A model generated the notes under the pieces. It was not told where the DNA came from and did not search any database. It saw only the letters and a program-made list of their open reading frames with translations. This document shows positions 15,389 through 23,131 of a stretch of DNA of 27,340 nt, in pieces. The position numbers and the translations under genes were made by a program. The DNA comes from JAJPJG01 sp034667645 (GTDB taxonomy: Bacteria > Verrucomicrobiota > Verrucomicrobiia > Chthoniobacterales > Chthoniobacteraceae): the NCBI GenBank assembly GCA_034667645.1, contig JAXDQV010000305.1, positions 1 through 27,340 on the forward strand, in the 5' to 3' direction. How positions within the stretch are numbered: the first letter of the stretch is position 1; each line of letters starts with the position of its first letter.

Positions 15389-16765
15389 ATGAAACGGCAC
15401 ACGCACATTTTCTCGAACCGTTGCAAGGGCTCCGTGCTCATTGTCGTGCTTTGGGTCTGCCTCGGACTGGTGAGCGTTGCTTTGCTTTTCGGTCATTCGA
15501 TGGCGATGGCAAACCGCGGCTCGAACAACGAACTCGCCGGACGAGAGGCGGAGCAGGCCGTGGATGGAGCGGCCCGTTACGTCGAGACGCTTCTGCTGAA
15601 TTCCGGCACGTCGGGCGCGTTGCCCGAGGAGACAGCTTATCAAAGCGCCGCCGTCCCGGTCGGCAAAGCGTCATTCTGGTTTCTCGGCCTGCCGTTGGCG
15701 ACCGATCTCGCCACCAAGCCCGCGTTCCGGCTCGTGGACGAAGGCTCGAAAGTGAACCTCAATACCGCAACGCTGGCCGTCCTCGAGGGCCTGCCGAGAA
15801 TGACGGAAACGCTCGCGAACTCGATCCTGAACTGGCGCGGCACGCCGGCCACGCCCCAAGCCGCTGCCGGCGATGCGCAGATTTACGCGGAGCGAAAACC
15901 GGGCTACCGCCTGAAATCCGCGCCGTTCGAATCGGTGGAGGAACTGGCGCTCCTGAACGGATTCGATTCGACCCTCCTTTATGGCGAAGACACGAACCTC
16001 AATGGCGTGCTCGATCCCAATGAAGACGACGGCGACAAAACTCCGCCGGCCGATAATTCAGACGGAAAACTCGATGCCGGGCTCCTGCAATACGTCACGG
16101 TTTTCAGTCGGCTCTCCGCCATGCAGACGGACGGCACCTCTCCGCGGGTGGATGTGAGCAAAGCCGGCCCGGCATTGACTGATTTGCTGACGACGAAATT
16201 CGGCGCGGATCGCGCACGGGCGATTCTCCCGCCGAATCCGCCGAACCGGACTTTTACGAGCCCGTTCGAGTTTTACGTCGTCTGCGGCACTGCGACCACA
16301 GGCACCAACGGGATCACCGCCGACGAGTTTGGCCAGATCGCGAGCGCACTCACGACCACGGGCGGACTTTATCCCAGCCCGATCAACGTCAATACCGCAG
16401 GCGAAGCGGTGCTGGCGTCCATCGAGGGCCTCGCTGAAAACGCCGCCACCGTTGTCGCCTCGCGCCTCGGCCGATCGCAGCAGGATTCCAATATCGCGTG
16501 GCTCGCCGACGCGCTGAAACCGGACGTCGCCACGGCGCGGCAAATCGGGCGCTGCATCACGGGCGAGAGTTATCAAGTGAGCGCAGACATCGCTGCCGTC
16601 GGCGAACACGGGCGCGGCTATCGGCGCACCCGTTTCATCATCGACACCACCACCGGCAAGCCACGGATTATTTATCGGCGCAATCTGGGCGGGCTCGGCT
16701 GGGCGCTCGGCAGCGAAGTGCGGCAATCGCTTTTGGCGCAAAAGGAAACGGAGACGACGCGATGA
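15389..16765 (+). CDS. gspK: Minor pseudopilin GspK
   Basis: This tip-capping minor pseudopilin has 458 residues, longer than the usual roughly 320. The N-terminus lacks the FTLIE motif and reads CKGSVLIVVLWVCLGLVS, as expected for GspK. The globular domain has two helix-hairpin-helix-like segments: VNLNTATLAVLEGLPRMTE (about 128-146) and INVNTAGEAVLASIEGLAE (about 331-349). Between them an EF-hand-like loop, DTNLNGVLDPNE (201-212), is followed by an acidic stretch with DNSDGKLD (222-229), a likely calcium site. It overlaps gspL by 4 bp (ATGA). Confidence 0.9.
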   Translation: MKRHTHIFSNRCKGSVLIVVLWVCLGLVSVALLFGHSMAMANRGSNNELAGREAEQAVDGAARYVETLLLNSGTSGALPEETAYQSAAVPVGKASFWFLGLPLATDLATKPAFRLVDEGSKVNLNTATLAVLEGLPRMTETLANSILNWRGTPATPQAAAGDAQIYAERKPGYRLKSAPFESVEELALLNGFDSTLLYGEDTNLNGVLDPNEDDGDKTPPADNSDGKLDAGLLQYVTVFSRLSAMQTDGTSPRVDVSKAGPALTDLLTTKFGADRARAILPPNPPNRTFTSPFEFYVVCGTATTGTNGITADEFGQIASALTTTGGLYPSPINVNTAGEAVLASIEGLAENAATVVASRLGRSQQDSNIAWLADALKPDVATARQIGRCITGESYQVSADIAAVGEHGRGYRRTRFIIDTTTGKPRIIYRRNLGGLGWALGSEVRQSLLAQKETETTR

Positions 16766-18165
16766 AACTTAATCTCGCGGAGCTCAAAAAACGCTGGCAA
16801 ACGCGCGCGGTTCTCGCGGTGACGATTGATTCCGACAAAGTCATCGCCGCCGTGGTGCGTCGCGAGTCGCTCGGGAATCCGCCCGCGCAGTCGGTCTCGA
16901 TCCCGATCGGAGACGACGCCGTGCTCGCGCAGCCGGAAAAGGCCGGCCAGGAACTGCTGGCCCAACTCGAGGCCGCAGGGATCAAGGAACGCAAATGCGT
17001 CGTTTGCATTCCGCCGGCGTGGGTGATGAGCGCGGCGACCGATTTGCCGGAAGTCAGTTCGGAGGACTTGCGCGGCTATCTGGAAATCCGCGCGGAGAAA
17101 GAATTTCCGATACCGACCGCCGATTTGCGTCTGGCGCATTGCGCCTACGTTTTGCCCGATGAGAAAACGCGCGCCACGCTCGTGGCGATCCCGGTGCGAC
17201 GGATGGAAGCGGTGGAGAAAATGCTGGAAACGGCGGGTTGCACAGCGGTTTCGATTTCGCTCGGCCTCGATCGGTGCGTGATGAAAGGCACCTCGCCGGC
17301 GGCGATGCATTTCCTGGCGAACGGCTCCCACGTCGATGTGGTGATCGCGGCGGGCGGCGGAATCGCCACGTTGCGCACGCTCGATGCGTCGCCGATCTCG
17401 CCCGAGGGAGCGTTCGACGCGGCCGGTTTTTGCCGCGAGGTGCGGATCACGCTGGGCCGGCTTCCCGAGCCGATCCGGAAACAGGTTCACGATGCGCATT
17501 TCGGCGGGATGAAAGTATCGGCGGAAGCGCTTTGCGTGAAAACGCGCGACTACCTGCGCGGCATGGGCATCGAGCCCGCGACGATTGACCGCGCTCCGCA
17601 TTCCGCCGGTGTCGCGCTGGATGCGGCGGAAAATTATCTCCAGCAGCAGCCGTCGATTTTCGAGTTTGTCGTTCCGACGAAGAACCGCTTCGAGACGCTC
17701 TTCACGCGCTTCGACAGCGATCGTCGCCGCTGGATCGTCGGCGCGGTGGTGACGTTTATCGTTCTGCCGATCCTGGCGTTCATGGTGCAGTCGCATCGCG
17801 AAAGCAGCCTGACGAAGGAATGGGAGGGGATGCGCAATCGCGTGGGCGATCTCGAAGTTTTGCAGCAAAAAATCCGCACCTTCCGTCCGTGGTTCGATCC
17901 GGCGCCCGAAAACCTGCAGGCACTGGAAGCTTTGATGTCGGCCTTTCCCGAGCAGGGCGACGTCTGGGCGAAGAGCATTCAGATCGGCGAGGAATCGAAG
18001 GTGACGTGCTCGGGCTTCGCGCGGAATCAGACGGTGATGCTCGCGATGTTCGACCGGTTGCGCGCGCGCAAGGATATGTCCGGGCTGCAAGTCCAGCAGG
18101 TGCGCGGAGAGAATCCGGTCCAGTTTTCATTCGTCTATAAATGGAGCCCGCCCAATGCGCAGTGA
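16762..18165 (+). CDS. gspL: GspL-like assembly protein with PilM-like cytoplasmic domain
   Basis: This 467-residue inner-membrane protein recruits GspE to the platform. Residues 1-310 form an actin-like PilM/GspL domain: TRAVLAVTIDSDKVIAAVV at the first strand pair, then VCIPPAWVMSAATDLPEV and ISLGLDRCVM. One membrane helix lies at about 324-344 (WIVGAVVTFIVLPILAFMV). It is followed by a coiled segment and a ferredoxin-like periplasmic domain of PilN/GspL type. The start at 16762 overlaps the gspK stop (ATGA); the frame is open upstream only as a shadow of gspK. It overlaps gspM by 11 bp. A PilM-PilN fusion would look the same; operon context favours GspL. Confidence 0.88.
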   Translation: MKLNLAELKKRWQTRAVLAVTIDSDKVIAAVVRRESLGNPPAQSVSIPIGDDAVLAQPEKAGQELLAQLEAAGIKERKCVVCIPPAWVMSAATDLPEVSSEDLRGYLEIRAEKEFPIPTADLRLAHCAYVLPDEKTRATLVAIPVRRMEAVEKMLETAGCTAVSISLGLDRCVMKGTSPAAMHFLANGSHVDVVIAAGGGIATLRTLDASPISPEGAFDAAGFCREVRITLGRLPEPIRKQVHDAHFGGMKVSAEALCVKTRDYLRGMGIEPATIDRAPHSAGVALDAAENYLQQQPSIFEFVVPTKNRFETLFTRFDSDRRRWIVGAVVTFIVLPILAFMVQSHRESSLTKEWEGMRNRVGDLEVLQQKIRTFRPWFDPAPENLQALEALMSAFPEQGDVWAKSIQIGEESKVTCSGFARNQTVMLAMFDRLRARKDMSGLQVQQVRGENPVQFSFVYKWSPPNAQ

Positions 18166-18718
18166 CCGCCGCCAGCTCCTTTTAAAAATCATCGCAGGCG
18201 CCATCGTCGGGCTGTTCCTGCTCGATCGCATGGTCATCTCGCCCGCGATGGCCGGCTGGAAAGATCAGAGCGAGCGCATCGCGACCTTGAAGCAGAAAGT
18301 CGAGCGGGGAAATCAATTGCTGGATCGCGCGCAATCGATCCGCCAGCGCTGGACGCACATGATGAGCAACGATCTGCCCGAGGATGTCTCGGCGGCGGAG
18401 AATGAAGTTTTCAAAGGCATCAGCCGCTGGGCGCGCGACAGCCGCGTGAGTTTTACCAGCCTGACTCCGCAATGGCGAAGCCACGACGAGGGCTACGACA
18501 CTTACGAGTGCCGCGCCGCCGCCACGGGCGATCAGGCTTCGCTCGCGCGGCTGATTTACGAAATCGAAACCGACCCGCTTCCGGCGCGCGTGCAGGAATG
18601 CGAGCTCACTGCTCGCGATGCGAAAGGGGCGCAGCTGAATCTCAGCCTCCACTTCAGTTTTGTGCGCCTGAACACGGCTGTGGCCGCCCCGGTCCGGTCA
18701 GCACCTGCCCGCGAATGA
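18155..18718 (+). CDS. gspM: GspM-like (PilO-type) assembly protein
   Basis: This 187-residue bitopic protein has a short basic N-terminus and one membrane helix (about 10-33, LKIIAGAIVGLFLLDRMVI). A coiled-coil segment (about 38-75) precedes a periplasmic ferredoxin-like domain (about 90-175). It would pair with GspL in the inner-membrane platform. Sequence identity within the family is always low, so the call rests on length, topology and position between gspL (11-bp overlap) and the gspC-like gene (4-bp ATGA overlap). Confidence 0.82.
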   Translation: MRSDRRQLLLKIIAGAIVGLFLLDRMVISPAMAGWKDQSERIATLKQKVERGNQLLDRAQSIRQRWTHMMSNDLPEDVSAAENEVFKGISRWARDSRVSFTSLTPQWRSHDEGYDTYECRAAATGDQASLARLIYEIETDPLPARVQECELTARDAKGAQLNLSLHFSFVRLNTAVAAPVRSAPARE

Positions 18719-19383
18719 AAGCGCTCCAGCTATTTTTCGCGTTTTTTCGCAGGTGGGCAATCGCCGTCGCCGTGGTTCTCTTCACAGCCAGCGCCGCGGC
18801 GCAGAAGGTGGCGCAGAAGGCAGCGCAGACTGCTCCGGTGGAGAAAGGTTTTGCCGCCTTCAAGATGGCGCGGACGCGCTACGTGTTTAATCCCGATCGC
18901 CGCGGGCCCGTCACCAGTGCGTCCGTGCAGCGCGAACCCACCGTGCAGTCGCGGCCGAACTACCTCGCGGTGACCGGCGTGATGATGACCTCGGGCAAAA
19001 CGGTCGCCTTTTTCTCGGGCTCGCAGCCCGCGTATAACAAAGTCGCCGGCGTCGGCGCGACCCTCGGCAAATTCACGGTCGCTTCCGTCACGACTGCACA
19101 GGTGGAACTCACGAGCGACGGAAAAACCGTCGTGATTCCCGTCGGAGGCCAGCTTCCCATGGAAGGCTCAGCCCCGGCGCCGAGCCCCGATCCATCGGCC
19201 ACCGTCTCGACGACCACGACCACTACCGCTACGACCACGACCACAACGGTGGCGCCTGCTGCAGCCGATGGTGAAACCTCTTCCGAAGCCAGCCCAGCCG
19301 CGTCACCGGCGACGGCGGGCGCGACTGATCAAAACGACGTGATGAAACGCATGATGGAACGCCGACGCCAGCAAACCCAATAA
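18715..19383 (+). CDS. GspC-like protein with HR domain
   Basis: This 222-residue protein has an N-terminal membrane anchor or uncleaved signal (about 5-28). A linker leads to a beta-rich region (about 82-150) that resembles the homology region of GspC/PulC: YLAVTGVMM, then GATLGKFTVASVTTAQVEL and GKTVVIPVGGQL. In GspC this region binds the secretin N0 domain. The rest is a Thr/Ala/Pro-rich tail with a run of threonines (encoded about 19205-19250), and no PDZ domain. It starts within the gspM stop (ATGA) and ends directly against the secretin N-domain gene with no gap. GspC at this position, rather than at the operon start, is unusual compared with proteobacteria. Confidence 0.72.
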   Translation: MKALQLFFAFFRRWAIAVAVVLFTASAAAQKVAQKAAQTAPVEKGFAAFKMARTRYVFNPDRRGPVTSASVQREPTVQSRPNYLAVTGVMMTSGKTVAFFSGSQPAYNKVAGVGATLGKFTVASVTTAQVELTSDGKTVVIPVGGQLPMEGSAPAPSPDPSATVSTTTTTTATTTTTTVAPAAADGETSSEASPAASPATAGATDQNDVMKRMMERRRQQTQ

Positions 19384-20946
19384 ATGAAACTCCCCAATCT
19401 CAATTCTCTTCGTGTGCTCGTCGCACTCACGCTGCCGGCGATGGCCGGCGCGCAGGATGCCGAGCCGATCATCCCGGCCGCAGCCACCACCCCGGTTCCC
19501 GCTCCCTCTGCTCCTCCGGTCGTCGCCGTCGTGCCTGTTCAACCGCCGCCGGCCGGAACGATCGTGCTCAATTTCCAGGGAACCCCGCTCGACGATGTGC
19601 TCACCTATCTCAGCGACGCTGCCGGTTTTGTCATTTTGAAGACGGTGCCGGTCACGGGCACGGTCAACGTGGTCAGCCGCAAGCCGGTCACACCGGAGGA
19701 GGCCGTGGATCTGCTGAACGCCGTGCTGATAGACAAAGGATTCACCGCCATTCGCAGCGGCCGCATTTTGAAAATCGTGAACCGCAAAAACGCCCAGACG
19801 TTCGACTTGCCGGTGAACATGGGCAGCGATCCGGAGAAAATTCCACACAAGGACGAGATGGTGACACAAATCCTGCCGCTCCGTTTCGGCGACCCCGCGA
19901 AACTCATCGAGAATCTGCGTCCGCTCCTCTCTGCCGACGCGACGATCAGCGCCAACGAAGGGAGCAATTCCATTCTGATGACCGACACGCAAACGAACGT
20001 GCGGCGCATCGCGAAAATCATTCAGGCGATTGACACCTCGGTCTCGAGCATTTCCAGCGTGCACGTTTTTCCGCTGCAATTTGCGGACGCAAAGGATCTC
20101 GCCGCCACCATCACGCAGCTTTTCGCCACCAGCCCGGCCAATCGCGGCGCACAAACTCAAAACCAGGGAGGCGGACGAGGTGGACGTGGCGGCTTCGGAG
20201 GTTTCGGCGGTGGCTTTGGCGGCGGGCCGGGAGGAGGGGGCGGGGGGCAACCAGCCGCCGCCACCGATGCGCGGCAGGCGGAGATGAAGGTGGTGGCCGT
20301 CGCCGACGAGCAAAGCAACTCGTTGATCGTGAGCGCGCCCGACGAAGCGATGCCTACCATTGCCGATCTCGTCACCCGCATTGACACGAGCATTACTGAC
20401 GTGACCGAAACGCAGATTTTTCGCCTCCAGCACGCCGACGCGACTGAACTGACCGACGTTCTGAACAACCTTTATGCGGATACTTCGGGCCAGGTTTCTC
20501 AAAACGCCCGCAACAACCAGGGCGGCCGCGGTGGCGGACAGCAGCAGGGTCAAGGGGGGAATGCGGCGGCGGCGACTGGCCGCAGTCAGCGCGCGTTGCT
20601 CCAGTCGCGCGTCGTCTCAGTCCCGGACCCGCGGACGAATTCGATCGTGGTCAGTGCCGCGCACGACACGATGACGCAAGTCGCGATGACGATCGGCCGA
20701 CTCGATAGCACCGACGCGAAAAAGCAGCGTGTGTATTACATCCCTCTCGGGCATGCCGACCCGGAAAACGCCGCGGCGATTTTGCGCGGAATGTTTAGTG
20801 GGCAAACCAGCTCCACCAGCACAACGCAGGGCGCATCCAGCCGTCTGACTCAGCGTCAGGCGAATGGCGCCTCTGCGGACGCTACTTCTGGAGTTGGGGG
20901 AAACTCCAATACCGGCGGAGGAACCGGGGGCTTTGGAGGGCGCTAA
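19384..20946 (+). CDS. Secretin N-domain protein (amino-terminal half of a divided GspD)
   Basis: This 520-residue exported protein (signal peptide 1-24, ending AGAQ) holds only the periplasmic ring domains of a type II secretin. An N0/STN-type domain (about 57-135) is followed by three full N1-type domains (about 158-217, 225-335 and 342-441). Then comes the first beta-alpha part of another (RVYYIPLGHADPENAAAIL, about 449-467). Glycine-rich loops interrupt two of them (261-288 and 379-393). The C-terminus is a Ser/Thr/Gly tail ending GGFGGR. No pore domain is present. It starts immediately at the previous stop codon, and the pore gene follows after 19 bp. Its N0 domain would be the docking site for the GspC-like protein. 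Confidence 0.88.
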   Translation: MKLPNLNSLRVLVALTLPAMAGAQDAEPIIPAAATTPVPAPSAPPVVAVVPVQPPPAGTIVLNFQGTPLDDVLTYLSDAAGFVILKTVPVTGTVNVVSRKPVTPEEAVDLLNAVLIDKGFTAIRSGRILKIVNRKNAQTFDLPVNMGSDPEKIPHKDEMVTQILPLRFGDPAKLIENLRPLLSADATISANEGSNSILMTDTQTNVRRIAKIIQAIDTSVSSISSVHVFPLQFADAKDLAATITQLFATSPANRGAQTQNQGGGRGGRGGFGGFGGGFGGGPGGGGGGQPAAATDARQAEMKVVAVADEQSNSLIVSAPDEAMPTIADLVTRIDTSITDVTETQIFRLQHADATELTDVLNNLYADTSGQVSQNARNNQGGRGGGQQQGQGGNAAAATGRSQRALLQSRVVSVPDPRTNSIVVSAAHDTMTQVAMTIGRLDSTDAKKQRVYYIPLGHADPENAAAILRGMFSGQTSSTSTTQGASSRLTQRQANGASADATSGVGGNSNTGGGTGGFGGR

Positions 20947-20965
20947 CGCGGTGCTGAATAATATT

Positions 20966-22315
20966 ATGAGCAAAATTAAATTTTCGCGGCGGCTTTTGAG
21001 AATCGCGGCTTCAGCGCTCGGAGTTTTCATCCTTGGCGCATCCGCTTTGGCACAGAACAACATCCGGCCGAGCGCTGCCGCGACCAGGGGTGGCACTGCT
21101 GGTGGTGCTGGAACTCGCAGCACGACTCAAAGCTCCAGTTACAGCGCGGGCGGCGCACGGCAATACCGCAGCAACACCTTGATGGGCGATGCGATCATCC
21201 AGATCGATCCCGAGAGCCGTTCGCTCGTGGTCATCACCGACGAAGACACGCACGCCGAGATCGAAAAGGTGGTGAAAAATCTCGACCTGCCAAAGCCTCA
21301 GGTCTTGATCAAGGTCCTGTTTTTGGAGGTGACCTATAACAAGGGCCTCGATCTCGGAATTGAGGGCGCTTACAATTTCAAGGTCGGCAACGGTATCCTC
21401 TCCACAACGGGAACTGGCACTACGACCACCACCACCACCGGCAGTAACAGCCTCGGTGGCACGACGACGAGCGTATTGACTGCTACAGCGCCGATCACTT
21501 CCTCTGCAAGCGCTGGCACCGCCGCTGTCCAGAGCATCTTCGGGCTGGCTTCCCAAACCGGTAGCGGATCGTTCCTGCGCTTGAGCACCGACGACTGGTC
21601 CGCCACGCTCCGGGCGCTTGCGACGAAAGGCCACCTCAACGTCCTCTCGCGTCCATCGATCCTGGCGCGGAATAATCAGGAAGCCGTCATCACCGTCGGT
21701 CAGGAGGTCCCCTTCGTCACCAATAGTCAGACGACGGCGCTCGGCCAGACCATCAACACGATCCAGTATCAGGACGTCGGCATCATCCTGCGCGTCACGC
21801 CTTTCATCACCACGAACAACAACATCGAGATGATCGTCGCTCCGGAAATATCTGCGCTTTCAAATCAAACCGTGCCGGTTTCCGCGGGTGTGAATGCTCC
21901 GGTGATCAATAAACGATCCGCCGAAACCGTGGTCGTGACCCCGCACGCGACGACGGTCGTGATCGGTGGGCTCATGGAAACGCAGCGCACTTCGTCCGTT
22001 GATAAGATTCCGCTCCTTGGCGATATCCCGCTGCTCGGAATGGCCTTCCGGCACACGATTACGGCGGATGTGAAACGGGAGCTCCTCATTTTCCTAACGC
22101 CTTATATCGTGAATACCACCGAGGGGCTGAAGGATCTGACGCTCGACGAATTGAACCGGACGGAGATGACCTCGAACGCCTTTACCGCCGAGGAAATCGC
22201 GAAGCATATGGATACGCTGAAGCTCGAAACGGCTCCCAAGGCGGTGAAAGCGACCACGACCACCACGAAAGTGGAGCGCTCCACGGTCATCCTGAAAAAG
22301 CCCGCGGCAAAGTAG
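20966..22315 (+). CDS. gspD: Secretin pore-domain protein (carboxy-terminal half of a divided GspD)
   Basis: This 449-residue protein has its own signal peptide (1-29, RRLLRIAASALGVFILGASA then LAQ). A Ser/Gly-rich segment is followed by the remaining beta-beta-alpha part of an N-domain (about 75-109, IIQIDPESRSLVVITDEDTH). The secretin pore domain begins at about 111 (PQVLIKVLFLEV). The conserved gate and core are present: PSILARNNQEAVITVGQEVPF, then VVIGGLMETQ, DKIPLLGDIPLLGMAFRH and LLIFLTPYIVN. It forms the outer-membrane channel. The ATG at 20966 has no ribosome-binding site. An in-frame GTG at 20951 lies 10 nt after GGAGGG (20935-20940) and could be the true start, adding five residues before the signal peptide. 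Confidence 0.92.
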   Translation: MSKIKFSRRLLRIAASALGVFILGASALAQNNIRPSAAATRGGTAGGAGTRSTTQSSSYSAGGARQYRSNTLMGDAIIQIDPESRSLVVITDEDTHAEIEKVVKNLDLPKPQVLIKVLFLEVTYNKGLDLGIEGAYNFKVGNGILSTTGTGTTTTTTTGSNSLGGTTTSVLTATAPITSSASAGTAAVQSIFGLASQTGSGSFLRLSTDDWSATLRALATKGHLNVLSRPSILARNNQEAVITVGQEVPFVTNSQTTALGQTINTIQYQDVGIILRVTPFITTNNNIEMIVAPEISALSNQTVPVSAGVNAPVINKRSAETVVVTPHATTVVIGGLMETQRTSSVDKIPLLGDIPLLGMAFRHTITADVKRELLIFLTPYIVNTTEGLKDLTLDELNRTEMTSNAFTAEEIAKHMDTLKLETAPKAVKATTTTTKVERSTVILKKPAAK

Positions 22316-22343
22316 CCCCGTCGCAGAACTTCGAGCCCCCCTG

Positions 22344-22889
22344 ATGCAAGACGACGTCAAAAAGATCCTTTATCATGCCACCACCATTCTGGCTCGGCTC
22401 GACGAAATGGCGCACGAGATCACGCGTGATTATCGCGGGAAGGAGCTGACGGTTGTTGCGATTCTCAACGGCAGTTTGATGTTCATGGCCGACCTCCTTC
22501 GGCGCATTCCATTGCCGCTGAAGCTCGATTGCATCAGCGTCTCCAGCTACCATGGCAGCACCGAGAGCAGCGGACGGGTCACCTTTGACCAGCTTTCCCT
22601 CCCCGATATCCGCGACCGCCATGTCCTGATCGTGGATGACATCCTCGACAGCGGCCTGACCCTCACGGCGATCCTGGAAAAGCTGAACGCCGAGACGAAC
22701 CCGAAAAGCCTCAAGATTTGCGTGCTGTTGCGGAAGATGAAGGCGCGCGTCGAGACCGTGGATGCAGAATACGTCGGGTTCGACATTGGCGACGAATTCG
22801 TGGTGGGTTACGGACTCGACTACCAGGAGCGCTATCGGAATCTACCGTTCATCGGCGTGTTGCGCCCGGAGTTGATCGGCGTTTCGTGA
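22344..22889 (+). CDS. hpt: Hypoxanthine phosphoribosyltransferase
   Basis: This cytoplasmic purine-salvage enzyme joins hypoxanthine or guanine to PRPP, giving IMP or GMP. The 181-residue length is normal. It has the LNGSLMFMADLLRRI segment that forms the pyrophosphate loop, the flexible-loop region SSYHGSTESSG, and the PRPP signature VLIVDDILDSGLT (94-106) with D98-D99; the first acidic residue is Asp where Glu is more common. YVGFDIGDEFVVGYGLDY near the C-terminus is typical of the bacterial enzyme. It begins 28 bp after the secretin gene and overlaps the moaD-like gene by 4 bp (GTGA), so it may be read from the secretion operon. Confidence 0.95.
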   Translation: MQDDVKKILYHATTILARLDEMAHEITRDYRGKELTVVAILNGSLMFMADLLRRIPLPLKLDCISVSSYHGSTESSGRVTFDQLSLPDIRDRHVLIVDDILDSGLTLTAILEKLNAETNPKSLKICVLLRKMKARVETVDAEYVGFDIGDEFVVGYGLDYQERYRNLPFIGVLRPELIGVS

Positions 22890-23131
22890 AAGTCGGCGTC
22901 GAGTTCTTTTCGCGACTGAAGGACGTGGCCGTCGACAGTGCGATTGTGGTCGATCTTCCACACGGGGCGACGCTGGCCGAGCTGTTGCGCGTGTTATTCG
23001 AGAGATTCCCGCGACTCGCGGAATGGGATGCGCACCTGCTGCTCGGTGTCGGCGTCGAATACGAGCAGCGCGACTACGTTCTCCATGAAAACGACGAAGT
23101 CTCGATCATGCCGCCGGTGCAGGGCGGTTGA
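22886..23131 (+). CDS. MoaD/ThiS-family sulfur-carrier protein
   Basis: This 81-residue beta-grasp protein has a GTG start at 22886 overlapping the hpt stop (GTGA). It begins KVGVEFFSRLKDVA, has the middle segment LAELLRVLFERFPRL, and ends NDEVSIMPPVQGG. The C-terminal Gly-Gly is the hallmark that is adenylated and thiocarboxylated in MoaD and ThiS. PPV before the GG favours MoaD, the small subunit of molybdopterin synthase. No moaE, moeB or thi gene is nearby, so its actual partner is unknown. Its last 26 bp overlap the convergent eboE gene. Confidence 0.85.
   Translation: MKVGVEFFSRLKDVAVDSAIVVDLPHGATLAELLRVLFERFPRLAEWDAHLLLGVGVEYEQRDYVLHENDEVSIMPPVQGG

Noticed and set aside
16672..18090. 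472-codon minus-strand open frame opposite gspL
   Set aside because: Its composition is biased to Arg, His and Ala, with no motifs, and it is fully covered by gspL on the other strand.
19205..19250. ACGACCAC-type tandem triplets, possible satellite or CRISPR-like repeat
   Set aside because: They encode a threonine run in the tail of the GspC-like protein. There are no spacers and the units are irregular.
19303..20553. 416-codon minus-strand open frame opposite the secretin N-domain gene
   Set aside because: It is a shadow of the glycine-rich and N-domain coding sequence; the plus-strand domains are unmistakable.
20864..20946. Overlapping frames suggesting programmed frameshift between the two secretin genes
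   Set aside because: A fused product would place a signal peptide in the middle of the protein. Separate initiation at 20966 or 20951 explains the sequence.
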